The notes: generated from the sequence alone by a model not told the origin. Shown: positions 25,924-40,300, counted from the stretch's first letter. The stretch is 64,000 nucleotides of DNA from Rotaria macrura (GCA_900239685.1 OENT01000772.1:1-64000), one strand, 5' to 3'. Translations and numbers: made by a program.

Positions 25924-28900
25924 ATGAGTTCATATAATCTTTTCCTGCTTCTTTTTGTATTGATATCAAGCTTCATTGGATACGTACAATGTGTTTATAC
26001 ACATGCTGCTTTTGTTCATGATATTCGTCGATCACACCAACATCATGAAAATGCACGAAGCACATTTATACCTGATCCGAGTGAGGAATACTCACTGCAA
26101 ATGAATAATACAGCATTGTTTGGAATACAACCATGCAGCTACATGCAGTGCCAAAAAATTGCTATCGTTGGTGCAGGTTAGTTTCACATAAAAAGTAACT
26201 TGCTTTTTCTTTCGAACAGTTGAGTGAACGAATTTGTTTTCATTGAAAAAGGTGTGACGGGATTAACAATAGCCTATGAACTGACTTGTGCTGGTCACGA
26301 AGTTGTTGTGTTTGAAGCAAGTAGTCAAGCTGGTGGGCGATTATTTACCTATGATACTGGAAACACGATTATTGAATTAGGTGGGATGAGGTTGCCCTTA
26401 GATATTCATACATTAACCGATACTTATCTTAGAAAAAGATTTAATTTACCTTTGGAGCCATTCGATACATCCAATCCAAATACTTTTATTTATATTAATG
26501 GTGTTAGGCAACGATCAGATAATACAAGTTTTCTTCCTCATGAATATAATTTGCAAGTGAATCCGAACGAACAAAATAAGGTTAGTTTCCAGACAACCAT
26601 ATTCTAAAGAGATTAACTAATACGATTGACGATTCCCATTGAACAGAATTTTTTGTTTGTACCATTCTCACATTGCTCTCTGGTAATGTCAGATGAATTC
26701 ATATAAAACTGTGGTAAATCTATAATTTATGGATGGGACCGAGATTTTTGGCCGGACGGACTGGGAAGATTGACCAAAGAAATTCTGCATATATATTTTG
26801 AATAAAATTATATTGTTTAGAAATATTTAGCTTTTCTAATATCTTTTCTGGAAATGTAAATATACACCTGAAATTGGCGTTTCAAAATATCATGGAGCTT
26901 GAATCTGTCAGGTTATTAAGGGAAGAGACGCCATTATGAAGTTACAACTTTACACATAGGCTAAGTTTATAGAGAACTTAGAAGATGCCAATATTCCAAG
27001 AGTGAAACATGTTTGGTAACAATATTACCCAATTTTTCCTGATTACTTTTACAGATATTTACCTACAGCTCAGCGTTTCTTAGGCGACACATGGGACGTC
27101 GCTACAGAGCTAACAGAAAATTATAAAAAGTTTTATCTGTTTAAAGACGGATTGAGTTTTATCAGCGATTATATTATGGTCGATTGAGTTGCTAGAAATC
27201 TTTTGGTCTCTTACAATATAGTTTACGAAAAAATTGTATGTAATATAATATCCTGTGAAGTAAAATATATTCATGCAAGACATACAGAGAAAAATCGAGT
27301 GTAACTATTTGCCTTGTCATAATTATTTTAAACGTCATATTCTCATAATGCATCATCGAGAAAAATAAAAACAAATTTCTTTCACTTCTCTTTAGATTCG
27401 ATAAACAAAATTCATTCTGCATACATCATTTATACCGATATTTTATGTTTTAGTCACCATTTGAGCGCTGGAACGAAGCAGTTAAACCTTTATTTGATCT
27501 ATTTTTTAATAATGGGTGGAGTGCTGTGGTTGAAAAATATGGTTCATACAATGTAAAACAATATTTAACGGAATTTGGTCTATCAAACACGATGATTGAT
27601 TATATTGGCTTAATGTTTGGTATCGAAACAAATTTATTTACAGCATTAACATCTCATTTTCGTGATGCACTTCTTATTAATGCATACACAAAATTCTATC
27701 ACATTATAGGCGGAAATAGACGTTTAATTGAGTCATTAAGTGCATCATGTGAAATACATTACTCAACACCAGTTTTAAGTATTCATAGACTTGAAGATAA
27801 AACTGTTAATATCACAATAAAAAATACAATGAATGTGATCGATACTTTAAGATTTGATCGTGTTGTTATTGCAACAACAGCACCAGCGGCACGTTTGATT
27901 CATTATAGACCTATGGATGAACAAGTTAAACAAATGTCACGAGCATTAAGACAACTTCATTATGATTGTGCAAGTAAAGTTGTGCTATATTTCAATAGAT
28001 CTTGGTGGCATGATGAAAATATATATGGAGGTTCGTCAACAACTGATTTACCATTAAGATTTATCTATTATGATAACTATAATACAACAGTCAATGGAAG
28101 CAATCATACGGAATCCGTTTTACTTGCATCTTATACTTTTGCGCAAGATTCAACACTATGGTCATCGTCAACCATTGATCAAATAACTAATGAGGCTCTA
28201 TTGAATCTTGAACAAATTCATTCAAGATCAGATATTCGACAATTTCATCTGCGAACTATTGTTAAACACTGGTGCGTTATCTGCGAGATTTGTTTTTGTC
28301 TATAGTCATGACTTCAAAAAGGTTGCTGAACTATAAACAACGAAGATTTTTAACTCTTTTCTTTCCACCTCTACAGATCACGACAGATATTATTATAGTG
28401 CAAAGATACAGACTGTAAATTGAGAAGTCTCTTTTTTTTAAAATAGATGAATAGGTTTTCAGAGTTTTAGCCGTGCATCAAGAGAATTTTAAAAACTCCC
28501 CTTGGAATTAGAAGCATCATTTTTCACATTTGAATTACATACTAATAGATTTCTCTTGTTCTAATGTTATTTGAAGGTGTGCAGATCCATTTTCACATGG
28601 TGCTTATGCATTGTTTTTACCGTATCAAGAAGAAAATCTAAAAGCAACTTTAACTGAGTCATTCGATCAACTTGTTTATTTTGGTGGTGAACATTTATCA
28701 ACAGCACATGCATGGGTGGAAGGCTCGATTCTTTCAGCTTTACATGTTCTAATTCAATTACAACAAGAAAAATTCGATGTTGTTATTGTTGGTGGAAGTT
28801 TATTAGGATTACAAGCAGCTATTGAATTATCGAATCGTCAACCAACTTGGCATATACTTATTTTAGAAGAATATTCATTTTTAAATAGTAGTTGTTTAAA

Positions 28901-29780
28901 TGAATTTGAATCTTCATCAACAAATACAACACGAAAAGAATATTTACATTTTGGGTCGAATATAACCAATGGTGAATTCAATTCAACAGAACTAATGAAT
29001 CTATTCTATTTTGAAAATTTACCAAATAACTATCGAGGTCAATTCAATGGAAAATTAGAATTTATTAATACGACAAAGATAATTGTTGACACATTAAATA
29101 TTCTTAAACAAGATAAATATATCAATATAACAATTCGTGAAAACGAACGTTTTATAAATAATATTCAAAATCAAATTATCACTAATCGCCGAAAAATTAC
29201 AGTTAATCATAAAATATTATTTCTTGACAATTGCTATTTAAATGATCATATTAAAGAAACACTTCAACCATTTAAAATAGATGTTAGAATGGAACAATAT
29301 CCTGTACTAGCATTTCCTTTAATACGAACAAATTCATCAATAACATGGCTATATGATAATCAATTACTCGGATATAATTCTAATGATACAAAACCTGAAC
29401 AAAGAATAATTGTATTTAATTCCAATGCTACCAATACATTATCTTGGTTAAAAGAGCATGCATCATCTTTTATTGATATCAATCAAATCAAATATGAATC
29501 AAATTATAAACAAACGACAATTGTTGATCAAGATCATATTATTGATTATTTACCTAACTCAAATAATAAATCGATTGTATTTATTGGTCGAACAAATATT
29601 GATCTTTATCCAAGTTGGATTGAGATTCTAACAGATCTTACACTGGATATCTATAAACCAATTATGTCAAACTATTCTATTTCATTGTTGAGTCGACCAA
29701 CATCGAATGTTGCTTTTCAACAATCGATATCTACGAATATTATTTTCTCTTACTTTCTCTTATTGTTGATTCTAATATAA
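25924..29780 (+). CDS. Secreted L-amino-acid-oxidase-like flavoprotein fused to a sarcosine-oxidase-like domain
   Basis: Flavin amine oxidases deaminate amino acids or amines, releasing ammonia and hydrogen peroxide. Four exons (25924-26176, 26252-26580, 27454-28271, 28577-29780) join in frame to 867 aa. Residues 1-23 are a signal peptide. The first module (about 75-510) has the FAD fold IAIVGAGVTGLTIAYEL, an FEASSQAGGR block, the LAAO-type GGMRLP, and the C-terminal YFGGEHLSTAHAW substrate/FAD block. A second Rossmann start (KFDVVIVGGSLLGLQAAIEL) then opens a monomeric sarcosine-oxidase-like module of about 330 residues. Its GxGxxG has lost the middle glycine, so it may be inactive. The last 20 residues are hydrophobic after a short polar spacer, suggesting a GPI anchor or tail anchor. 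Many N-x-S/T sequons fit an extracellular protein. The substrate cannot be read from sequence. Confidence 0.88.
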
Positions 29781-29794
29781 ATCAAATCATATAA

Positions 29795-29800
29795 AATAAA
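29795..29800 (+). promoter_or_regulatory. Poly(A) signal of the amine oxidase gene
   Basis: AATAAA 15 nt after the stop codon, giving a very short 3' UTR. Confidence 0.5.
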
Positions 29801-29878
29801 GAAATTTATTTAAAAAAGTATGACCTATTTGCTATCAACATTTACACTCTTGCTTAGGAAGATAACTAGGTTGAAAAT

Positions 29879-29971
29879 CTACGACGTATACGATAAAATA
29901 CGACCTTACACGGTGGTCGTTTACGGCTTTCGTAAACGTCGGTTGTAAACGACGAGCGTATACAATCGTAG
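29879..29971. repeat. 93-bp nested palindrome rich in CG/TACG words
   Basis: The outer ends CTACGACGTATACG and CGTATACAATCGTAG are inverted copies. Inside, GTCGTTTACG (29916-29925) pairs exactly with CGTAAACG.. (29931-29940) around a 5-nt loop, and another GTAAACGAC follows. CpG density is far above the surroundings. This is a compact MITE-like or structured element directly downstream of the amine oxidase gene. Confidence 0.7.
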
Positions 29972-30619
29972 TTTTGTCGTTGCTTCTTTCACATAAGAAT
30001 TTGTGATTATCATAGGCATAAGCTAAAGCGAAATTTTTGAGGCTTATGATTTCTCTTTAGTTTCCCAGACAGTCAGACATCCCGGGAACATTTGGTCTCC
30101 TAGTGTAGCATTAAGGTTAGATGGTAAAAACTTTAAAATATATGCATAACTTAATGATCAAATTCCCAACGTTGTACAATCATCCTGTACATAATTTAAT
30201 ATGCATTAAAAATAGTTAATGATACTATAAAAATCGAGCTTGAATAACATCAGATCCACAGTCCTCCAAACGAAAATCACCTATATATTATTATTTTCTA
30301 CACGCACATCTATAGTACTAAAATTTAAACCACATATTACAAATATAAGTTTATTTTTTCAATTTTCCACACAACACTAGAATTCAACCATAAGTTACGT
30401 TTCATACACACAAAAAATTGTCGCTTCTCTATCAATAGTCCTATTCGACGTAGGATATCCCAGTCCCAGACTCGAGTAGTTCGTAGCACGATTCGCTGAG
30501 AACACCTTGTCAATGTTCTCATACGGTTTCCCAGGTAAAACTCGACGAACTCCGTCGAATGGATACCTTTTCAGTTCATTTACATGCTTCCATTTACTGC
30601 AAACTGGGCGTGGGTGTGA
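29972..30619. other. Non-coding spacer
   Basis: No supported gene. A minus-strand open frame at 30337-30522 has no recognisable features. Confidence 0.5.
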
Positions 30620-30774
30620 TGTGTGAACTGTGGGTGAGGATGACGGTACTGCTGTGGCCGTTTTGGGTATGATTGTGCTTGTTGATTTGTGTGGTTTGGG
30701 AGTGGATGTGAATGCAATAAAAGTCCGTACCTAGTCATATATTCTTCTGCACACACAAAATTTATGATTTCTTA
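30620..30774 (+). repeat. Sequence X, right copy
   Basis: G/T-rich on the plus strand. It aligns with the minus strand of 12421-12600 and ends, like it, in CACACAAAAT next to repeat R. One frame reads LVDLCG, as in the left copy, but is short and ends at a TAG at 30731-30733. It is therefore the opposite inner end of the repeat-bounded block. Confidence 0.6.
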
Positions 30775-31396
30775 CTAGTGTTTATTATGATTAACAAATT
30801 ATGAGGTTTGAATATAATTTTTGTCACATTAATTCTTGACATGAAGAATTCAAACGTTCATATAATAAATAATAGCAAATCGATTGATCTATTCTACATA
30901 GCATCAACTATCAAACTTTGAGTTTTCAATAATTATAACTAAATCAATATTCGAATTCCGACTACTCATTCCATTGACATTTCGATTTCATCAAGAATGC
31001 TGTATGTCAATTACAAGAAACTACTATCGAAAGTTACTTGTTAACGTATGTTACAATGTTAGAAACAATTGTAAACTAGTTTATTACATGGTTTAGAAAC
31101 AAGAAAAATGCATTTATATGAATAGAATCTCAGTGAAGTTATGTTGGAGTAAAATCGTCATAATGGTAATTTAATGATTTCAATCAGATCCATTCTTTTG
31201 ATAGAAATGTAAATGCATGGTCAAAAATTTCGTTTCTTTTTCGAGAATATGAAAAAAAAGACATTGCTGTCATCAAATTCATAAATTAGTATTTATTTGT
31301 CTTTTTAAAATTTAGATTCTATTGCACAACATTGACAAGTACAATAAATAAAACGAAGACAGGATAAGAAGAAGGTCACTGTTTTAATTAGGTTTT
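30775..31396 (+). repeat. 620-bp dispersed repeat R, copy B (WDR7 3' flank)
   Basis: Same orientation and extent as 11801-12420. Its right edge is 2 bp from the WDR7 stop codon (minus strand), so it contains the WDR7 3' UTR, including a minus-strand AATAAA (plus TTTATT at 31292-31297). Confidence 0.9.
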
Positions 31397-31398
31397 GT

Positions 31399-34300
31399 TC
31401 ATACGTTAAATTTCTTTTCACTTTTATCAACATGCCAATACATGCGAACACTAGTACGATCAAGCCAAGTGAGATCGACTTTTTTCATTGGCGACGGTGT
31501 TGAACGATCGAGCCGTAGAGCAGCATGTTTCGACGCACTACTTAGTGTATTCGATGAGCCAAAAAATGAATTTAATGATGTCTGCATAAGAAAAGATAAG
31601 TAAAAATAAAGAAGATAATTAAAACCTACCTGCCAAAAATATAAGATGCCTTCATAGGCTGCATATGAAGCAATATATTTTCCATCGGGTGAAAATTCTA
31701 CACATGTAATTACTTCAGTTTTAGGATGAGCTTGATATGGCTAATTAGTTAGAATAAAAATACGATAGAATGTTCATGATTAACATAGTTATTTTTAAAT
31801 ACTTGGTATTTCGATGTTTTTAAATCATATAAAGCAAGAATACCAGTTTTGGTACCAACACATAATCTAGGTGAATCATGACAATAGGACACTATGGGAT
31901 ATCTAGAATAAAACAAGTCAACATGTTTTTTGTTATTTTATTAGATTTACTTATGAATAGTTTTCTTCAAAACCAGTCAATCGGATAAATTTAATTAGAA
32001 AACAAATGGTTTTATTCTGTACTTGGAAAACTTCTTTTCCGATTTCGAGCTTAATTGAAACATGAATTTTTTTTATCGAAACGAAACCGCACGAAACTCC
32101 ATACAACATAAGATACCTTTCAATGAAACTATTACTTTAGAGTTATTCTAAAAGTAAATTTTAAAACCACAATGAATCAATATCGATGTATTGTGATTTC
32201 GAATCGAAGAATCCATATATGGATACATATAATCAAAAGTACGGACTCTACCGATTTGTTGTCTTATTGAAGTTATGAAAACAGCCTGAAAGGCGAAATA
32301 AATTTAACTTTCCAAGAACGAATACGAATGAGAAGACTATCCCTGAAAACATGTTATGCATCACTGTTATGAGTTCATTCTAAAAGACTGCGATAATGAT
32401 TTCAAATAAGAATGTGATGTACGGATAACTTGGAGCGAAATAGCTAGAACTATGTTGAGGAACTAAACGATAGATACTATGATATTTCTAGATGAAATAT
32501 AACTTTTCATAGAAAATCAAAAAAATACACACCTGTATGATGCACTGAAATTTCACTACGTCATTACGGATCATCTACATTCTTAAAATCAACGATATCA
32601 CTACAAAGAATTTAAAGTATTCTCGTTTGACTAAAACAAAACTAACTAGATGAAACTCATACTCCGATATCGATGGATAGACCAGTTTTTCTCATATGTT
32701 CAACTCGATTCAATATGGAAGATCATAGCAATAGAGCAACTGAATCTATCTACTAATTTAGCATCGATGATAAATGCAATTCGTTAACATTTCTTTTTCA
32801 GCTTTTAAATTAGATCAGAAATTACAAGATTAGATTCTATGTGTTCTACTCGTAGCATAGGAAATCGATTGAATATTACCAATATAAGTCCTTGACATGT
32901 TTCATACCTTAACAATAATCCAAATGTTTCGGATACTGCTTGAATACCTTTATGTCGAAGAGTACTTAAATCGATACAATTCAAAATAATATCAGTAACC
33001 TAAAATTAAAGAAAAACAAAGAAAGAATTTCATCACTTTGTCACCATCATTTCGTTCTACTGTACTTCAAGAATTAAATCTGCAACATCATGTGGACATT
33101 TTTCAATAAGAATTCGAATGAGACGAAGTATTTCAGTTTTTTGTTCGTTTTTAATTGTTATTGATGCTTGTGACGGTGCCGATGAACGTGCGGCTGCTGA
33201 CGACGCTGCACCAGATTGTGCAAGAACATATTTAGAAATTTCACGTGCAAGTGTTACGATGACTACATTTGAACGCGATGTTGCAATTAAATTCAGAGCT
33301 GTTCGTGCTGTTAAACAAGTATCAGTTTTTGGTGTTAATATTCCACTTAGTACACTAGAAAGAAGATGATTCTTTTTAGTTGGAAGAAAAGAAAAGAAAA
33401 GAAAAGAAAATTAATGATGAGTAAATAAATTTAAAAAAATAAGACTAAAAACATGAGAGTCGAAACAAAACAAAAGACAACATATATGTTAAAAACGTGC
33501 ATGTGGCATCAACCAACACACCTTGTTGCATTTCGTTGGATTGTTAGATCATATTCTCTAGAGGAAAACAAAGCAAGCAATCCCGACACCCTCTATTAAA
33601 ATACTACCTGCTAGTAAAAACATTCGGTCTCCTGAAATCACCTTTCGTACTCGAAGTCTCATGATCGAAGATTAAACTACTTACTTGCTTGTTACTGTTG
33701 AACTATCACTAATAGCACATAGATCGAGTAGTACTAGTAGTACTTGTCCAATATCTAAATATGGTTCCCATATAGTGTAACCACGACCTATAAGATCGAT
33801 TGCTGTCCGACGAATAACGCTGTGCAAAGGAATATGACCAAAGTTAGATGTTGACAAAAGATTTGTTAGAATACGACCTACAATCAAGAATGATAGATTA
33901 TTAAAGCATATCATAGACAAACCAGAGTATAAAATTTCAACAAATTATGGTAATTTATAATTTAATCATGCTTTTTCATGTTTCATGTTTATAGTCTATC
34001 ATAAACTAAACAAAGTATTTCGAGAAAATTTTTCTTTCCAGCCTACATTATTCGGAGTGTTCGTTGTTGATCATTTTTGTGGAAAGCCTAGTTTAGTCTT
34101 CATTTTAAAATGATGTGAAGGTGATTGATACACGTAAATTATCGTAAAAAATCATTGAATTGGTGAGTATTTTTCTAATAGAGCATCAGAAAAATTCAAG
34201 TTAAATATCACAAAACGGTTATACTCTTAGAAAATGTAGAGCAGTAACGTGTTAGATAGAGGAAGGTTTGCTTTGCAAAATCTCAACGACAGATTTTCGC

Positions 34301-37300
34301 TTAGAATCGTTTGGAATGATTAAAGATTCGTAGAGTTTCATGACAAGCATTGATCATAAAAAGACGTGTTGTTTCTGTCATCATGAATAGCATTCAAACT
34401 GTACTGTCGAGATTTAATCGTGTGAGTCGAATGTTCACGAAAAACTTTCCCAAAGATTTTGCAGAATTTTGAGGTATACGTATCTTATTTTGTTTTCTAA
34501 TTGCTTATCAGAAAAAGAAATGCATCGTAAGCTTTCTAACAGTTCTAAGTATATCAATCGTAGATTTGTTATTCTCAGATGAAGTCTAAGATCATCTTTT
34601 TACCGAAGTGATCAATGACGAAAAGAAAACAGTCTAGAATGTATGGTGAAAACGGAAATTTTCGAAATTCTTGGTTCAGTTAAATTTGTATTTGTAGACT
34701 AGAAATAGAAATGTATATTTATCATAACTTATCTACTATAGAAGATTAATCTTCATGTGAGCCGAAAAGAAAACTCTTAGTACAATGCATGAATACTGTA
34801 GTTTCATCGATGTATTCAATGTGACTAAAAATGACTGTCGCAAAATAAAGTAGAATCCCAGTTATTTTTCTTGGTATTCGTTAATTCCTGAATGAAACAC
34901 TGTTTGAGACTATTGTAAATTTTCCTCTTACTTAATTTCAAAATCATTTCCGGATTCTCAACCGTAAAGCCTTTCATGGCAACCGATGATTGTTTTGGTT
35001 GTTCAACTTCTTGTCCATATCGTACACCAACAATACCAACAAGAATAATGGAAAGTAGTTGTTCCAATTTGTATTGTTCTTGTATGATATTTATTGTTGT
35101 TTCATTAGCTTGAAAAGAAAAGAAATGAATACATGTTTTCCTTTTTTTTTATAAATAACCTACGATTCGTATCATCAGGGAATATATCACGAATGTTGGG
35201 ATCATATAAAGCTCCATCCGTTTCCTTGCTGTATGATTGTTTAAGTAGATTCGACCATTTCGAAATAAATATATGCCATGCATCAATATCATTATGTAAA
35301 TGATCGAGTTCTTTTTCTAATAATTTTCTAGCAGCATCACGTAACTATTTTGATTATTTTTTCAAAATAGAAATCAATCATATGAATTCAATCGCTAAAC
35401 ATACTTCTAAGCATAAATCTTGCCAATGTGTACATAAGATTTCAATTGATAATGATTGAAAACGTGTTGTTTGACATTGTTCAAGCATATCTGAGCAATA
35501 AAATTGTAATAATTTACTCCAACTTTCTCGTTGTGACAGCTAAAAATAATTTTCTAAAGAAACAACAACTTTCATTAAAAGACATTTAATTCTTTACAAG
35601 TGCTTGTTCATCTTGATCACTTGGTCTAGATAAACAGAAAACAGCAACCATCACAATGAGATTTAAGTGAAATTTTTAGCTTACACATTGTTAATCCAAC
35701 GATCACAATTCATCAAAATATAGACCATTGTTACAGAACTTAATAAATGTTCAGTATTAAGTATTGACGAATATTGCCATCGCCATTGATACACATAAGC
35801 TACAGTACGTTCCTGTTTCCTACAAATAAATATTATAAATAGATTTTAAACTCTAATTTAAATCAACATCATCGCACTCAACAAAAATTCTAATCAATTC
35901 TAAGACATTATAATTTTTTTCTTCAATACTATCTTCTAGATATAGACTTGACTTTGAAAATATTCTTCTTGTGAGTACACATATATGTGCAAGATGTTTC
36001 AAGTCTTATGCATGTAAATGATACTACGTCTATATTTCACAAAAATCTAATAGGAAAATAGTTCATATCTATTTTTATTATGATTCTTATTATCCAGCGT
36101 ATTCGATCGAATATCAATAATGATTCGGAAGTTCACATAGTTCAGTTCATTACGAAAAGCTTAACATGGTTTACATTGATATGACTATACAATAAATTTC
36201 ATAATAGTAGAAATATCTTCTCTATTTATTTCTATAGAATATCTTCATAGTTATTGACCAATCGTATGATGATAGTTAAAATAAAAGTTTTGTGCTCGAT
36301 AAACGAATGAAAATGAATTTTAGAGAATTAATCTACTTACTGTTTGATTGCTTCTTCATCGTCGACTTCTGTTTCAGCAAATGTAATCAGTGTAGTAGGA
36401 TCAGATAAAAATGCAGCGGGTACAAAATCGTTTAAATATTGTTGCCATGTAGGTAAAACTATAGTTAAATGATCATTTTTACTTAGTATACCATAAGATA
36501 GAAATCGATTAACACGATTAAGATGAAGGCGTTCTTGACAAATCTGATCAGTGTTTTTATCAAAAGACCATGGATGAAGTAATGACACGAGTAAATTTGA
36601 TAAAATAGATAATGATGATGATGTTTGATCGAATTTTGTACGTGTTCCTTTACTTGATACTTCAATATTTTCTAACAAAAATGAATCGGCTTAGAAGAAA
36701 ATTTAAAAAAATTTGCAGCAAAAAAAAGATATCAATCACAAGTGACTACTTTTTTGAGCGTGTTGTTTTTCAAGATCGAACACAATGATTTGACCTAGCA
36801 GAAGCAGACAGACAAATATAAACACACAGCCGAGCAATCGATCAATATATATATATATATTCATTGAAACGCCATGTAACTTACTGATGAGTTGAAGTAA
36901 ATCAAAAAGAATAAGTATGGCTAAATCGTCTCCTAGATTTGTATGAAATTGTTGAATAATAATTGGTAAACGATATTCAGCACTTTTAAATGATGATGCA
37001 CCGGTCATCAAATCAAAACGTGAGGAACCTTAATAAAAAGAAATAACATAAAAAACCTTTTGAATAATTTCTATTGAGAATATCATTCGGCACGAAATAC
37101 ATTTTACTACTAATAAAAATCTAACGTATTATTTAAATATAATTTCGAATGGTAGATACATGAACTATGTGTGTTATCTATTGTTTTTATTTTTAAAAAA
37201 TGTGTTTTTACATTGGATTCTGATCTACAATGATCGTTTATGAATAATTTTGAATGTTTTCAAAAACGCAATTTACTATATAGCACTGAAACGACATATA

Positions 37301-40300
37301 ATTCTTTCCAATCATATATAATGACTGAGAAATATCGAAAGTTAATATAAATTATTGTATTCAGTTGAAATAAGAGAGTCGACATCAATGATACATTTCT
37401 CTAATAATCTGAAGAAATTTTTTGATTTCTTCTTAAGATTATTTCATTATAACATTTCAAATTATTGGTGATTGTGAAATTCGATTAAGATTTGTCAACG
37501 AGAGAAGACATCGTTAAGTGTAGTTTTTCAATCATAGTTATACCTCATCGTTTATATTCAAGCATGCTGTCAATACTCTAAAATGAATAAATGCGTTAAG
37601 CTCATTACAAGCCATTTTTAAAGTATTCATCAAGTCAAAACAACACTTTTAATCAAAAAGAAGAAAAAATAACTGGCTAAAACAAAGTTCGACGAAAACA
37701 TCATTAGTTAGAGTCGAGAATAGATTATGTATATTTAAGATTCTATCGCGTTTTGTTATATTGAGAACCGTGGGAAATATGGACGCATTTTCCATTGCAC
37801 GTGTACAACAGCGTTAACAAAAAAAACCAATAATGTATATGATATTCCCTAATGCATGCTTGCAAATGCTTACTACATCCTTGTTCACCTATCAACGAGT
37901 CGATTCTGTTTTTAGACTTCAACAACATCACAGTATTCCAAGATTTACATTGTATGAACTATAGACTAGTCTCTTTTGAATTCTACTCCATCAAAAGCTA
38001 ACAATCGAAATTCGATCACCAGGTTGAAATCATGAAAGCAACTAACGTCTAGTAGCCTTATATATATATAAACACCCGCTCGAGATTTATCTAGATATCA
38101 AGATGCATACATCATTTTCTAGGCTTATTCTTCGAATCTAATGATATACACTTCCAATTCATATCAAGATACAGATAACAGTTTCTCCCTACAATCCGAT
38201 CAGATTCCAAATTTCAAAAAGAATTTCGTCTAAAACACGTAAAATAGGAAAGATAACAACCGCTGTCTAAGAGGGAGAAAGTTCAAATGTGAAATTTTCA
38301 CATGCAGATTTATAAGTTTTCCTTGTTGAACTTAACTCATAGAAATTAAATCTAACAACACGTATCAGTTCATCATTTTTGTCTTACCGAATCGTTTATT
38401 AATTTTTTTAATTTGATCATGATCTTTTCGTTTTCCAGTTGATCTTATTTGAAGATGGTGCGATGATATCATGGTTGTTGATAGTGGATCATTTTGAAAA
38501 TCACTGTTTGCACTAAGTATCCTTGGATCACTATACCATTCAAATAGTTCTTCAGCTAATATACCATGCTCGACACGATCAAGATTTCCTGTTTCAATTT
38601 GCCAAATAAATAAACTACCGTCGGAACATTTTATGAGTAAAAAATCATCATTGATTCTCCAACGAAGTCCAACAATAGGAAATGATTGTCGATTGGCTAG
38701 TAAAATTAATTTACGTTCTTTCAAACTAATTAACGAAACACTATGATCACTAGCAATAGCACATATAGAATATTGTACTTTAACCTGAAAAGAAAGAAAA
38801 GTTTTGTAAAGATTTTTTTAATAAACGAATAACAAAGTCGTCTGTTGTTTCTACATTTAGCATAGGTGGTGGAATGTGAAAAAGAAGTATTGATCCGGAA
38901 TGTGCAGTAAACATATGTAATTGTGCATGAGTCGATAAATCCCATAAACGTATCGAATGATCAATACTACCACTAACTAAATGCTGAACATCATAACGTG
39001 AATATTCACTATGTGGATGCAATAAACATGTTATTGTTTGATTATGACCATTGAGTGTTTGAATATCTATAGAAAGTAATTTTTCATATAAACATGAAAA
39101 ACAACGAATGAAAAAAAAATTTCATACCGAAATCTTCTTCATCTTGATCATTATTTAAAAATAGACTTGAAATAAGTTTTAATGCTGGTACAATATATAT
39201 TTTTCCATCATCAGTACCAAACCCAAGACTATCCTTGCTAGTTAAATGGCATGATGCTGTTAATTTATTGATTTTATTTGGTAATATCTAAATAAATATT
39301 CTATGTTAAAATGAAATGTTCAATTGAATACAATACTTTGTTTAAAATCTTTCGTATAGTACGCATATTGTTTAATGTATGTGACCAAATATTTTTATAA
39401 GATATTGAGTTCGATGGAAGAATGTCTATTGAGAAACACATATTGATATTACAAAACAGAAGCATGATTTGATTTTACCACTATTTGTTGAAAATTGTTT
39501 TAGATTTATATGCCACACTGATATTTGGCCGGAAGAATCAGCTCGATAAATTTGACATTGTTCCAATTTTGTATGACAAGAGAAAATTGGTGTTTGAGCT
39601 AGTTCCTACAAATAAGAAAATGATTTTTTCTTTTTAATTTAGAAAAATGAATACAGACTATCACAAACGAAGACGATGACATTTTTTTAAATTCAAAGTA
39701 TTCAATTGTCATTCGTCGAATTTTGGCTAGTTTACACGCAGAAAAAGATGTGGTTTAGAACGAAGACGAGATTGACGTGGAACTTTTTAACAGACGATAG
39801 TTTTTAGTAGTGATACTCTTGATGAAGAGTGTAAGAATATAAATCATTAGAATATTTGACTACATGAAAGTTATGATTTAATCACGATTCGAAGAAAAGA
39901 TGACAAAGTTGAAAGAGGAATACTACAAATTATAGTCAAAAAGTGATAGCACCAATTAATAAAAACTTTTTGCCCCCCAAGGTTTTTACTATCGCATGTT
40001 GAATTTTTCTGATATCGATCTATGTTGTTGTGTATTATACTACCGATACGAAATTTCATAGACGACCGTGAAAACAAATTATTGATAGACATATTATTCA
40101 CTCTTTTTTTCAAATGAAATAAGAGAGCACATTGTCATATCTAAAATATGCTGTTGCAATTAGACCTAGTTGCTACATAAATGTTTAAGTAAAAAACAAT
40201 TTTTAGAAATGAAAGATCTACTGAATGCTGCTCTTCCCACACTACTACTTCCTTGGATTGAGTTAACTTATGGATTCTATTGTCATACATATTTGAAGAT

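Noticed and set aside
30590-30680. Telomere-like TGTGGG-type repeat
   Set aside because: The G/T-rich stretch has only irregular GTGGGTG words and is explained by sequence X.
11801-31396. LTR retrotransposon with 620-bp LTRs
   Set aside because: The interior is two intron-containing cellular genes with no gag/pol, and R lacks TG..CA ends.
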